Positions 55,070-63,787 of a stretch of DNA of 64,000 nt are shown here, one piece after another. Numbering within the stretch: the stretch's first letter is position 1; the number at the start of each line of letters is the position of its first letter. The notes beneath the pieces were generated by a model, which worked only from the letters and a program-made list of their open reading frames with translations, had not been told where the DNA came from and made no database searches. The DNA is from Pseudobutyrivibrio sp. YE44 (GTDB lineage Bacteria; Bacillota; Clostridia; Lachnospirales; Lachnospiraceae), in assembly GCF_900104335.1 (NCBI RefSeq), contig NZ_FMXT01000011.1, forward strand, positions 18,323 through 82,322, written 5' to 3'. A program made the position numbers and the translations under genes.

Positions 55070-56092
55070 ATGATTCCACAGATTATAATTGTTGACGATG
55101 ACCCTATAATTTTAAAAGGAGCCTGGACCACCCTTACGGGTGCCGGGTTTAAGGTGGTTGCGCTGAAATCCGGGGAAGCTCTGTTTAATCATATGAAGGA
55201 TAATCCTGCTCCTGATCTTATTTTGATGGATATTAGTATGCCTGAGATGGATGGGTTTGGAGTTATTAAAGAACTTAAAAAGAGTGAGAATGGGTGGCGT
55301 GATACACCTGTTATCTTTTTGACCGCCAATGAAGATGAGGATGCGGAGACAAAGGGCTTATCCCTTGGAGCAATGGACTTTATCCGAAAGCCATTTGTTG
55401 CAAGTGTTTTGGTGCTCAGGGTTAAGCATGCGGTGGAGCTTATTAGGCTTCAAAAAGATCTTGAGGGTATGGTCGCTGAGAAGACCAAAGAAAACGAGAA
55501 TCTTTTCATGCACGTGGTTGAAAGCCTTGCTGATGCCATCGATGCCAAAGACAATTATACAAATGGCCACTCTGGACGAGTAGCCGACTATTCAAAAGAG
55601 ATAGCCAAAAGATATGGCTATGATGAGAAGAAACAAGAAAAAATATTTATGATGGGTCTTCTTCATGATGTTGGAAAAATAGGGGTTCCTGATGAGGTAA
55701 TAAATAAACCGGGCAGACTTACAGATGAAGAGTTTGCCAAAATCAAAAAGCACCCGGGGATTGGAGGCAAGATTCTCAGCAATATTAAAGAGATGCCTGA
55801 GCTTGCAGCAGGTGCCAAGTGGCATCATGAAAGATATGATGGCAAGGGCTATCCACAGGGACTTTCTGGGGATGATATTCCAGAAGAAGCAAGAATTATT
55901 GCAGTGGCCGACGCCTACGATGCCATGACCAGCAACAGAAGCTACAGAGGTTCTCTTCCTCAACAAATTGTTAGAGGTGAGATAGAAAAGGGCAAGGGCA
56001 GTCAGTTTGATCCAAGGTTTGCAGATATCATGCTTGGAATGATTGATGAAGACACAGAATATAGCATGAGGGATAATTCTTGTGAGGATTAG
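55070..56092 (+). CDS. REC-HD-GYP response regulator (RpfG type)
   Basis: 340 residues. A receiver domain (IIIVDDDPI, phosphoacceptor in LILMDISMPEMDG) is followed by an HD-GYP c-di-GMP phosphodiesterase domain with GLLHDVGKIGVPD, HPGIGGKIL and HHERYDGKGYPQG. All metal-binding residues appear intact. The ATG at 55070 follows GGAGGTG; an in-frame ATG at 55040 lies upstream. It is divergent from the HPt gene. Likely output of the adjacent hybrid kinase pathway, lowering c-di-GMP. Confidence 0.92.
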   Translation: MIPQIIIVDDDPIILKGAWTTLTGAGFKVVALKSGEALFNHMKDNPAPDLILMDISMPEMDGFGVIKELKKSENGWRDTPVIFLTANEDEDAETKGLSLGAMDFIRKPFVASVLVLRVKHAVELIRLQKDLEGMVAEKTKENENLFMHVVESLADAIDAKDNYTNGHSGRVADYSKEIAKRYGYDEKKQEKIFMMGLLHDVGKIGVPDEVINKPGRLTDEEFAKIKKHPGIGGKILSNIKEMPELAAGAKWHHERYDGKGYPQGLSGDDIPEEARIIAVADAYDAMTSNRSYRGSLPQQIVRGEIEKGKGSQFDPRFADIMLGMIDEDTEYSMRDNSCED

Positions 56093-56131
56093 CTATGCAA
56101 CAAACTTTGAATTTAGTATACTAATTCAAAA
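56093..56131. repeat. 39-bp conserved motif, copy 3
   Basis: CTATGCAACAAA plus ATTTAGTATACTAATTCAAA; three differences from the other copies, all in the variable part. It starts on the base after the HD-GYP stop codon and ends 43 bp before the adenosine deaminase remnant. Confidence 0.95.
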
Positions 56132-56174
56132 TAACATGAAAACGGGAGAATATAGTTACTGGTAACGCTTTAAT

Positions 56175-57001
56175 ATGAGAACAAAACATGTTGTGGTACT
56201 TCCATATAACAATGAGTGTAAGCAGAATTTTATAGATGCAATAAAAAATGAAGACCTTGCGGCTATTCGCAAGTGTCCTAAGGCGGATTTGCACAATCAT
56301 TTTGTGCTAGGGGGCTCCAGGGAGTATTTGAAAAAGCAGACTGGCAAAGATATTCAGCCAATCGGAAAGCCTCTATGTTCAATGGATGAGATGCACGCAT
56401 GGAATGCCGAGAATATTGGACAAACATTCAATTCGACAGAAGGTCGCAAGCAATTGATTGAAGCAACTTTTGCACAGGCAAAAGAAGATGGAGTTACTAT
56501 TCTAGAAATTGGTGAAGATGTTTGGGGGCTAGGCGAGTTTTTTCACGGTGATATAGATGAGCTGGTTGAATCCTTTGAAAATGCTCATCAGGAGATTGCT
56601 CCGGAAATTGAATTGCGATTACAGATTGGCTTGTCTAGACATTGCGATATAGGGTATTTGGAAGATTGCCTATCTCATTTTTGGGGTAATAAGGCATTTT
56701 ATTCTATTGATTTGTATGGTGATGAGTTGGCACAGCCTATCGAGAATTTTAAGTCAATCTATAGCAAGGCTAAATCTGAAGGCTTGATACTTAAAGCTCA
56801 CGTAGACGAATGGGGAACAGCAGATGATGTGCGAAAAGCAGTGGAGTTGATGTTACAATTAATTCTGATGATGTTTTGATTTTTGATTCGGATGTGTCTA
56901 AGGAATATCTAAGACTGTATCAGAGCGGTTGCCTGACCGCGGAGGAGTTGGATGATATTAGAAGAAATGGATTGAGTAAAAAAGGAGGGGTTGAGCTATG
57001 A
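56175..57001 (+). pseudogene. Adenosine deaminase-like pseudogene with internal deletion and frameshift
   Basis: First frame 56175-56879 encodes the N-terminal two-thirds of an adenosine deaminase-like amidohydrolase (metal-binding KADLHNHF, then KAHVDEWGTADDVRKAVE). It then runs out of frame. A second frame, from about 56843 to 57001, continues with the family's C-terminal segment GVDVTINSDDVLIFDSDVSK. The part between, which normally holds the catalytic HG and second metal-binding motifs, is missing (about 70 codons by comparison with the family). The product cannot be active. Confidence 0.85.
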
Positions 57002-57159
57002 AGTATGTATGTGATGTATGTGGTTATGTTTACGATGAAGAGGTTGGGGAGCCTGATTGGGACATTGAACCAGGTACAAAATTTGAGGATTTACCAGAGG
57101 ATTTTGTGTGCCCAGTTTGCCTTGTTGAAAGGGAGCATTTTAAACCAGTTGAAGAGTAA
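56998..57159 (+). CDS. Rubredoxin
   Basis: 53-residue electron carrier with one Fe(Cys)4 site: [12 protein letters not shown] near residue 4 and [10 protein letters not shown] near residue 38, with the usual [13 protein letters not shown] between. AAGGAGG precedes the ATG, which overlaps the stop of the deaminase remnant. Probable partner of peroxide- or superoxide-detoxifying iron proteins such as the rubrerythrin at 26845. Confidence 0.95.
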   Translation: MKYVCDVCGYVYDEEVGEPDWDIEPGTKFEDLPEDFVCPVCLVEREHFKPVEE

Positions 57160-57197
57160 CACACCAATAAAATAGCTGATTCATAGGAGGGATTAAA

Positions 57198-57548
57198 ATG
57201 AAGGTCTATTGCTACGAAAGATGTACAACATGTAAGAAGGCATTAAAGTGGTTAGATGATAATAAAATCAAGTATGAACTAATCGACATCAAGGGGGCGC
57301 ACCCAGACGAGAAGACCCTTAGGGCGGCCCATAAAAAGAGTGGTGTAGAGCTTAAGAAATTCTTTAATACAAGCGGACAGCTTTATAGGCAGATGGAGCT
57401 CACAAAGAAATTGCCGGAGATGTCAGATGATGAAAAGTTCAAGCTCTTAGCATCAGACGGTATGCTTGTTAAGAGACCGCTGGTGATTACAGATGATAAG
57501 GTGCTTCTTGGATTCAAAGAAGCTGAGTGGACTGAGGTGCTTAAGTAG
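57198..57548 (+). CDS. ArsC/Spx-family thioredoxin-fold protein
   Basis: 116 residues. The CxxC motif CTTCKKAL lies near residue 9, and the family segments KKFFNTSGQLYR and KRPLVI (conserved Arg-Pro) are present, as in YffB/Spx-type arsenate reductase homologues. Whether it reduces arsenate is doubtful without ars genes nearby. GGAGGG precedes the start. Confidence 0.88.
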   Translation: MKVYCYERCTTCKKALKWLDDNKIKYELIDIKGAHPDEKTLRAAHKKSGVELKKFFNTSGQLYRQMELTKKLPEMSDDEKFKLLASDGMLVKRPLVITDDKVLLGFKEAEWTEVLK

Positions 57549-57564
57549 ACTAGAGGAATTAGAC

Positions 57565-58473
57565 GTGAAAATTGGAGTTATTTCAGATGTACACAGTAAC
57601 ATTGTGGCACTAAAGGCTGTTACAGGCTACATGGAATCAGAGGGGTGTGAGGAGTATCTTTTTCTTGGAGATTATGTTTCAGACACACCTTATACAAGAG
57701 AGACCTTAGATTATTTATATGAATTTATGGATATTCACACCTGTCATTTCTTAAGAGGAAACAGAGAAGAGTACATGCTTAATCATAGAAAGACACTTCA
57801 AGAAGGCAGGACAGAGGAACAGTGGATTTACAATTCTGCCTGTGGTAATTTGCTTTTCACTTATGAGCAGCTGACAGAAGAGGATTTGAATTTCTTTGAT
57901 AAGCTTCCTATTTCATTTGATTATGAAAAGCCAGGCTATCCAAATATTAAATGTTGTCATGGTTCTCCGGTGAACACTAGGGAGAGAATCCAGCTTAATG
58001 ATGAGTCAGCAAGGGCGTGGTTTGAAAAAATCGATGCAAATTATCTGATTTGCGGACATACCCATTATCCTGGAGAATATACATATGGCAACAAGCATTA
58101 TTACAATTCTGGAAGTGTTGGTATTGCTATAAATGATGCAGGATTTGCCCAGTGCATTATCCTTGAAGATGCCACGATTGATGGTCAAAAAGAGTGGCAG
58201 CCAACATTCCTAAAGATTCCATATGATAACCAAAAGGTTGTAAGAGATATTGTGGAAAGCTCCCTATTAGAGAAGGCTCCATGGTTTATAAATAGTAACA
58301 TCCAGGTGCTTCTTACAGGAGAAGACAATTCATTTGAAATGGTGGCTGAGGCAGCACAGCTGGCGGAAGAAGCCGGAGAGGTTTGGCCGCTGGTGGATGA
58401 TAAATATTTCGCCATTGCAGCAGAGAAATTCAACATCCCTGATTATAGGGAAGAATATGGATTGCTAGGATAA
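57565..58473 (+). CDS. Metallophosphoesterase (calcineurin-like)
   Basis: 302 residues. The metal-binding motifs are complete: ISDVHSN, LGDYVSD, RGNREE, CHGSP and GHTHYPG, followed by YNSGSVG. The C-terminal ~80 residues add a helical domain. GTG at 57565 is preceded by AGAGGA at 7 bases; the frame extends back to 57493 within the previous gene. Likely a phosphoprotein or nucleotide phosphatase; substrate unknown. Confidence 0.88.
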   Translation: MKIGVISDVHSNIVALKAVTGYMESEGCEEYLFLGDYVSDTPYTRETLDYLYEFMDIHTCHFLRGNREEYMLNHRKTLQEGRTEEQWIYNSACGNLLFTYEQLTEEDLNFFDKLPISFDYEKPGYPNIKCCHGSPVNTRERIQLNDESARAWFEKIDANYLICGHTHYPGEYTYGNKHYYNSGSVGIAINDAGFAQCIILEDATIDGQKEWQPTFLKIPYDNQKVVRDIVESSLLEKAPWFINSNIQVLLTGEDNSFEMVAEAAQLAEEAGEVWPLVDDKYFAIAAEKFNIPDYREEYGLLG

Positions 58474-58537
58474 TAGGGCGGTCTAGAATAGAAAATACTA
58501 CATCAATGATTTGATAACATAACAGGAGGGGCAAGCC

Positions 58538-59326
58538 ATGCAGATTTCAGACATCGACTACGGTAACTCCTTTGACTGGGGCAACACATCAGAGGATTAT
58601 GCAAAGTATAGGGACATTTATCCGGAAGAGTTTTACCAGAAGATATTGTCACTAGGACTTTGTAAGGATGGTCAAAAGGTATTAGATATCGGCACAGGTA
58701 CGGGAGTCCTTCCAAGAAATATGTATAAATATGGTGCCAAGTGGATTGGAACTGATATCTCTGAAAATCAGATAGAGCAGGCGAAAAGACTTGCAGATGA
58801 AAGTGGAATGGATATAGATTTCTATGCTTGTCCCGGGGAGCAGGTTGATTATCCAGATAATACATTTGATGTGATTACAGCTTGCCAATGTATCTGGTAT
58901 TTAGCTCCAAAAGTTATTACATCAAAATTCAAAAAGATGTTAAAGCCAAAAGGAAAACTTCTCATCCTGTACATGGGATGGCTTCCATATGAGGATAAGA
59001 TTGCTGGAAAAAGCGAAGAGATTATTTTAAAGCATAATCCAAATTGGTCCAGCTACGGAGATACAATTCATCCAGTATTTGTTCCAGAGGAATTAATGGA
59101 GAATTTTGACATCATCCAGCGGGAAGAGTTCCCTGTGGATGTCACGTTCACAAGAGATGGATGGCATGGTCGCATGCGTGCCTGCAGAGGTGTGGGTGCC
59201 GCCATGAATGAAGAACAGATTAAGGCTTGGAACCAGGAACACTGGAATATGATGCTTGAAAATGCACCTGATATTTTCCCAGTAAAGCATTATATGTCTT
59301 ATGCAGAATTACAGGTTAGAAAATAG
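58538..59326 (+). CDS. Class I SAM-dependent methyltransferase
   Basis: 262 residues. SAM-binding motif VLDIGTGTGVLPRNM near residue 48 and WIGTDISENQIEQA, then CPGEQVDYPDNTFDVITA. It is of the UbiE-like small-molecule type. AGGAGGGG precedes the ATG. Third such methyltransferase in the accessory region (also 44568 and 49535), but not an obvious recent duplicate of them. Confidence 0.86.
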   Translation: MQISDIDYGNSFDWGNTSEDYAKYRDIYPEEFYQKILSLGLCKDGQKVLDIGTGTGVLPRNMYKYGAKWIGTDISENQIEQAKRLADESGMDIDFYACPGEQVDYPDNTFDVITACQCIWYLAPKVITSKFKKMLKPKGKLLILYMGWLPYEDKIAGKSEEIILKHNPNWSSYGDTIHPVFVPEELMENFDIIQREEFPVDVTFTRDGWHGRMRACRGVGAAMNEEQIKAWNQEHWNMMLENAPDIFPVKHYMSYAELQVRK

Positions 59327-59415
59327 GAGAATATTAAAAACTCAAAACGAATTAGGTAAATAGAAAGACTTTAGGGAGACGTGATTTAGGTTTCAAGTGA
59401 TTTATAGGGGGAGTT

Positions 59416-60087
59416 ATGACAAAGGAATTGTTTATTCAGGCAATATTAAAAATGATTGCGGGTGTTGTTATTATTGGAGGATTGCTGTTTGTGCCTGCAG
59501 GTTCAGCTAACTATTGGCAAGGCTGGTTATTCCTTGCTGTCCTGTTTATCCCGATGTTTGTGGCTGGCATCATTATGATGTTTAAGAATCAGGATCTTTT
59601 AAAAAAGAGATTAAATGCTAAGGAAGAGCAGACAGAGCAGAAGTTAGTGGTGCTCTTTAGCGCTCTTATGTTTATTGCCTCATTTGTAGTTGCAGGTTTA
59701 AACTTCCGCTATCAGTGGATTATTCTGCCAACATGGGCTATCGTACTAGCAACAATAGTTTTCCTGCTGGCATATCTTTTGTATGCCGAGGTGATCAGAG
59801 AAAATGAATTCTTATCAAGAACAATAGAGGTTCAGGAAAATCAAAAGGTAGTGGATACAGGACTTTATGGTATAGTAAGACATCCTATGTACATGGCAAC
59901 ATTGTTGTTATTTGGGGCAATGCCATGGGTTTTAGGTTCGCCAATTTCATTTATAATAATGTTAATCTACATCCCTATAATTACTAAGAGAATTAAAAAC
60001 GAGGAACAAGTTTTAAAAGAAGGACTTCAGGGATATAGTGATTACTGTGAGAAAATTCGCTACCGAATCATTCCGTTCATATACTAG
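59416..60087 (+). CDS. Membrane isoprenylcysteine methyltransferase-like (ICMT/PEMT) protein
   Basis: 223 residues with several membrane helices. The ICMT/phospholipid-methyltransferase signature YGIVRHPMYMATLLL lies near residue 155, followed by RIKNEEQVLKEGLQGYSDY near the C-terminus, which forms the SAM pocket in the family. Substrate unknown; bacterial members methylate lipids or small molecules. GGGGGAG precedes the ATG. Confidence 0.87.
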   Translation: MTKELFIQAILKMIAGVVIIGGLLFVPAGSANYWQGWLFLAVLFIPMFVAGIIMMFKNQDLLKKRLNAKEEQTEQKLVVLFSALMFIASFVVAGLNFRYQWIILPTWAIVLATIVFLLAYLLYAEVIRENEFLSRTIEVQENQKVVDTGLYGIVRHPMYMATLLLFGAMPWVLGSPISFIIMLIYIPIITKRIKNEEQVLKEGLQGYSDYCEKIRYRIIPFIY

Positions 60088-60174
60088 ATGCAGCTGTTTT
60101 TTAGGGAAAAGGGCTGGTTGGAGAAAAAACGTCCTTGGAAAATCTATAAATCATAAGATAATTTGGAGGAAACA

Positions 60175-60732
60175 ATGAGCAAGAAATTAGCAGTTATATT
60201 TCCTGGAGTAGGCTATCACACAGACAAACCACTCCTATATTATTCAAAAAAGCTTGCAAAGAATAAGGATTATGAAATTGTTGAAGTAAAGTATGATTTG
60301 CCGGACAACAGCGCGGTTATCAAGGCTGATGCTGAAAAGCAGAAGGAGGCTTTTGATGTAGTTTTCACACAGGTGACCGACCAATTGAAGGATATCGTAT
60401 TTAAGGATTACGAAAAGGTGGTATTTATTGGTAAGAGCATCGGAACAGCCTTAGCCGCAAGATATAATATGACATATGAGCTTGAAGCAGATCAGATTAT
60501 TTTCACACCAATAGAATTGACTTTTGCATATATTAATCCTTGTGAAGGTTTTATTTTCCATGGAGATGCTGATCCTTTGTGTGACACTGATATGTGTACA
60601 CAGCTTAGTGATGAGCTATCTCTCACATATGTGGTAATTCCAGATGCAAATCATTCACTTGAAACAGGTGATGTTGCAGTGGATATTGCTAATCTTGGAA
60701 AAGTTATGGGAATGGTTGAAAAATTATTATAG
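60175..60732 (+). CDS. Small alpha/beta hydrolase
   Basis: 185 residues. The nucleophile elbow is VFIGKSIGTALA near residue 85, the acid is in HGDADPLCD and the catalytic His in DANHSLE. The N-terminal LAVIFPGVGYHTDKP matches small serine hydrolases of clostridia. ATG 60175 follows GGAGG; an upstream in-frame ATG at 60163 overlaps it. Substrate unknown. Confidence 0.82.
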   Translation: MSKKLAVIFPGVGYHTDKPLLYYSKKLAKNKDYEIVEVKYDLPDNSAVIKADAEKQKEAFDVVFTQVTDQLKDIVFKDYEKVVFIGKSIGTALAARYNMTYELEADQIIFTPIELTFAYINPCEGFIFHGDADPLCDTDMCTQLSDELSLTYVVIPDANHSLETGDVAVDIANLGKVMGMVEKLL

Positions 60733-60836
60733 ATACACTAATAGAGGATTGTTAATCAGATTGACACATAAACTGTGAAATGGTAGACTAATCCGTAAAT
60801 ACGAAATACGTTAATTATGTAGAAAGGAGCACCTAT

Positions 60837-60953
60837 ATGACCTGGAAAACAGAGAATTTACATCTCATGAAAGGTTCAATTTTAGCTGTTTATGGGGATA
60901 GTGCGCTCTTTTTTGCATCTATTCAGAGCAAAATAAAGTATAGCTGCATATGA
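60837..60953 (+). CDS. Putative 38-residue leader peptide upstream of the MFS gene
   Basis: A short ORF with a strong AAAGGAG ribosome binding site (60823-60829 region), encoding MTWKTENLHLMKGSIL and ending SKIKYSCI before TGA. It has no family features. Downstream lies a hairpin that overlaps the ribosome binding site of the MFS gene, so this arrangement looks like a leader-peptide attenuator as in inducible drug-resistance genes. No other gene in the 316-bp gap. Confidence 0.6.
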   Translation: MTWKTENLHLMKGSILAVYGDSALFFASIQSKIKYSCI

Positions 60954-61002
60954 ATGCTTGCGTTCAATATGCTGATATATTTAGATGATTATAAAGCACA
61001 TT

Positions 61003-61048
61003 ATCTCCTTAATTTCTTGTAAAAACACAGATTTAAGGAGATTTTTTT
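61003..61048 (+). promoter_or_regulatory. Attenuator hairpin covering the MFS ribosome binding site
   Basis: Perfect ten-base arms ATCTCCTTAA (61003-61012) and TTAAGGAGAT (61033-61042), then TTTTTT to 61048 and ATG at 61049. The right arm contains the AAGGAG of the MFS gene, so the hairpin can both end transcription and hide the start. The leader ORF's own AAGGAG could pair with CTCCTT as an alternative. Confidence 0.75.
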
Positions 61049-62137
61049 ATGGATAAAATTACAGCTAGAAAACAAATTAAGAAACTATATTTTATAGATG
61101 TTATGGGAGGCGTGATGATTGCAGGTGCCTCCTGGGTAGCCTTGCTTGCAGCTAGAGGTTTCTCAACCATAGAGATAGGTTTATTCGAAAGTATCTTCCA
61201 TGTTGCAAGTATGACTTTTGAAATACCATCAGGTGCAGTGGCAGATGTTTTTGGACGAAAGCGTGTTATGATCATGGCAAGCATCATGTCCATAGTTTCA
61301 TCTTTAATGATGATTTTCTTTGACTCCTTTATAGGAATAGCCTTTGCTATGGTGGCAAGTGCGTTGAGTTATAATCTGGCATCGGGAACCAGAGAGGCTC
61401 TTGCTTATGACAGCTTGAAACAAGGCGGTATAGAGGATGAATACAACAAATTTGCATCCACGGATATGATTATTTACCAGTTGGCAAGCTCAGTAGGAAC
61501 TCTTATGGCTGGTGTTGCCTTGATGCTTGGATATAAAAAGGCAAACGCAGTGGATATTGTTATTGCTACAGGCGCGGTGTTAATTGGCTTATCCCTAGCG
61601 GATGTAAAAACTGAATTAAATGAAAAAGAAGGAGTTTTAGCTCGCTTTAAAGAGGTGGTCAGAGAGAGCGGCAAATTCCTTAAAGAAAATCGTAAAGCAA
61701 GATTGATTATCATGTTTAATGCGTTGCTTGGGGCTGTGGCAGTGTTAATCATTTTCTTTTTGCAGGCAAGACTTCCACAGCTAGGACTCAAGAAAATATG
61801 GCTTGGACCAGCACTGTTTGCTGTTGGTTTAGGTTCAGCGGTTGGTGCAAAGGCTACGGAATTAATATCGCATATACGATATAGAATGGTTAGTTGTATA
61901 AGCTTTGCCGGAGTATTATTTGCATTCTTATCAATATTTTCAGGAAATATGTATATAATGATGCTAGGTGGATTTATTGGGGGCTTTGCAGATAGCTTTA
62001 TAGAAGTGAGGTCGGATGTACTACTTAATAACATGATTCCATCAAACCAGCGAGCAACGCTGATGTCAATAAATTCTTTTACCTTTTCGGTAATAATGAT
62101 TATACTGGCACCAATTTTTGGATGGTTGTTTTCGTAG
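61049..62137 (+). CDS. MFS transporter, probable drug efflux
   Basis: 362 residues with about ten to twelve membrane helices. The MFS loop between helices 2 and 3 is GAVADVFGRKRVMI near residue 65, the RxGRR-type motif A. The fold and length recall the MFS families of macrolide/tetracycline-type efflux in Gram-positives; specificity unknown. It is preceded by a leader ORF and an attenuator hairpin, which suggests induction by a ribosome-targeting drug or other translation stress. Confidence 0.88.
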   Translation: MDKITARKQIKKLYFIDVMGGVMIAGASWVALLAARGFSTIEIGLFESIFHVASMTFEIPSGAVADVFGRKRVMIMASIMSIVSSLMMIFFDSFIGIAFAMVASALSYNLASGTREALAYDSLKQGGIEDEYNKFASTDMIIYQLASSVGTLMAGVALMLGYKKANAVDIVIATGAVLIGLSLADVKTELNEKEGVLARFKEVVRESGKFLKENRKARLIIMFNALLGAVAVLIIFFLQARLPQLGLKKIWLGPALFAVGLGSAVGAKATELISHIRYRMVSCISFAGVLFAFLSIFSGNMYIMMLGGFIGGFADSFIEVRSDVLLNNMIPSNQRATLMSINSFTFSVIMIILAPIFGWLFS

Positions 62138-62167
62138 TATTAGGGCTTTTTTAGCAGGAGGAGAAGG

Positions 62168-62656
62168 ATGAAAACACTTATAGTTTATTATTCACTTGAG
62201 GGAAATTCACAGTATATTGCTGAGGAATTAGCAAATAAGCTTAATGCAGATACATTGAAACTTATTCCAAAGAAAGCATATGCAGATAAGGGATTTGCAA
62301 AATTTTTCTGGGGTGGTAAAAGTGCAGTTATGGCTGAAAAACCAGAGTTGGAAATATATGATGTTAATCTTGCAGAGTATGAGCGGATTATTATTGGTTT
62401 TCCTGTTTGGGCTAGCACATTTACACCACCAATTAGAACTTTCGTTTTAGATAACATTGATGCATTGAAGGGAAAGAAGATTGCTACATTTGCATGCCAG
62501 AGCGGCAAGGGTGCAGAGAAAGCATTTGAAAAACTAAAGGAAACTCTTGGCATTCAGGAGTTTGCTGCCACTGGTATTTTCTTTGATCCTAAATCTAAGC
62601 CTTCAGATGAGAATAGCAAGAAGATAGAAGAATTCTGCGAAGAGATACAGAAATAG
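62168..62656 (+). CDS. Flavodoxin family protein
   Basis: 162 residues. The FMN phosphate loop is IVYYSLEGNSQYIAE at the N-terminus (consensus T/S-x-T/E-G-N-T/S), followed by IIGFPVWASTFTPPIRTF and FACQSGKGAEKAF. This build matches the flavodoxin/NAD(P)H quinone reductase type in clostridia. AGGAGGAGAAGG precedes the ATG. Likely electron carrier; partner unknown. Confidence 0.88.
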   Translation: MKTLIVYYSLEGNSQYIAEELANKLNADTLKLIPKKAYADKGFAKFFWGGKSAVMAEKPELEIYDVNLAEYERIIIGFPVWASTFTPPIRTFVLDNIDALKGKKIATFACQSGKGAEKAFEKLKETLGIQEFAATGIFFDPKSKPSDENSKKIEEFCEEIQK

Positions 62657-62683
62657 AGTATACCTTTAATACTGAGGGAATCA

Positions 62684-63454
62684 ATGATGACAAATGACGA
62701 AATAATGCGCATTGCTATGGTACAGTCTGCGGAAGATTTAGGCTGCCAAGTGGAAGATTTTACTAAGAATAGTAATGTGATTGTTCCGCTTAAGCTTGGA
62801 ACAAATGCTAAGAATTATTACAAGCTTCCTATAGGAGCAAATTTCATCTCTTATGGTAACAACATTGTGGTAGGAACAAATGCAGAACTTGCAGATTTAA
62901 TAAAGGAATATATTGACAAATTTGAGTTTTATCATTGCTTTGAAACACCAAATCTTAATTGGTTGAATGAGCGTCTAATGCCAAAAGGATATAAAGTTTG
63001 CTTTATGGCAGAATATTATCTTCCGAATGTGACTAGGATTCCAGAGGTGGATTGTAAGTATGATTTGAGAATCTTAGAGCAGAGAGATTTTACAGATTTG
63101 TACCTACCCGAATGGTCAAATGCATTATGCAAGGACAGGAAACAGTTGGATGTACTTGGCATTGGAGCGTATGATGAAGGAAAGCTTATAGGATTGGCAG
63201 GCTGTTCAGCTGATGCTGATATGATGTGGCAGATAGGTGTAGATGTGCTTCCTGATTATAGAAAACAGGGAGTTGCAACTGCACTAACATCAAAGTTGGC
63301 ACTTGAGATTTTAAACAGAGACAAGGTTCCATTCTATTGTTCTGCTTGGTCAAATATCCGCTCGGTAAGGAATGTTGTAAAAAGTGGCTTCATTCCAGCA
63401 TGGGTAGAGATGACTGTGAAACCTACAGATATTGTAGATGAGTTGAATAAATAA
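62684..63454 (+). CDS. GNAT-family N-acetyltransferase, two-part
   Basis: 256 residues. The C-terminal half carries the acetyl-CoA motif IGVDVLPDYRKQGVATALTSKL near residue 185 (as QIGVDVLPDYR and KQGVATAL), preceded by GLAGCSADADMMW. The N-terminal half (YKLPIGANFISYGNNIVVG) is the extra domain seen in some clostridial GNATs. GGGAATCA precedes the double ATG; 62687 is equally possible as start. Last gene before array C. Confidence 0.83.
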   Translation: MMTNDEIMRIAMVQSAEDLGCQVEDFTKNSNVIVPLKLGTNAKNYYKLPIGANFISYGNNIVVGTNAELADLIKEYIDKFEFYHCFETPNLNWLNERLMPKGYKVCFMAEYYLPNVTRIPEVDCKYDLRILEQRDFTDLYLPEWSNALCKDRKQLDVLGIGAYDEGKLIGLAGCSADADMMWQIGVDVLPDYRKQGVATALTSKLALEILNRDKVPFYCSAWSNIRSVRNVVKSGFIPAWVEMTVKPTDIVDELNK

Positions 63455-63787
63455 GAAACCATAGAGTTTTGGAAGTTTCACAAGATATTTTAGTAGGAGA
63501 AAATCATAGATTGCCTCTTTTTACGGAACAAATGGTTTGATTTGCAATTATTACCGTAGTCATTTATATAAATATCATATTAATGCATTGTAAAATTAAG
63601 TGATTTACGGAAAAATAAAGCATAAGTAGGATTTTTTCCGTAGATACTTCAAGTACATTTAGCTAAATTGAAGTGGTAATGTAAAAGTAGACACACACGT
63701 ACTTTTGTAGACACTACAATTAATTACGAGTAACATCGTAAGTATGAAGTAGTCATCCTTGAATAAAAAGTGTTACGGAGGTGTCTT
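63455..63787. other. Non-coding region with TACGGAA array C and IS end
   Basis: 333 bp without a gene. It contains array C (63522-63642), then the presumed left end of an insertion sequence from about 63687. Confidence 0.8.
63522..63642. repeat. TACGGAA/TTCCGTA array C (2 pairs, partial)
   Basis: TACGGAA at 63522 and 63606; partners TACCGTA (degenerate) at 63552 and TTCCGTA at 63636. Both within-pair steps are exactly 30 bp; the gap between pairs is 54. The second pair can extend to TACGGAAAAA/TTTTTTCCGTA. It is a half-length relative of arrays A and B, next to an insertion sequence. Confidence 0.9.
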
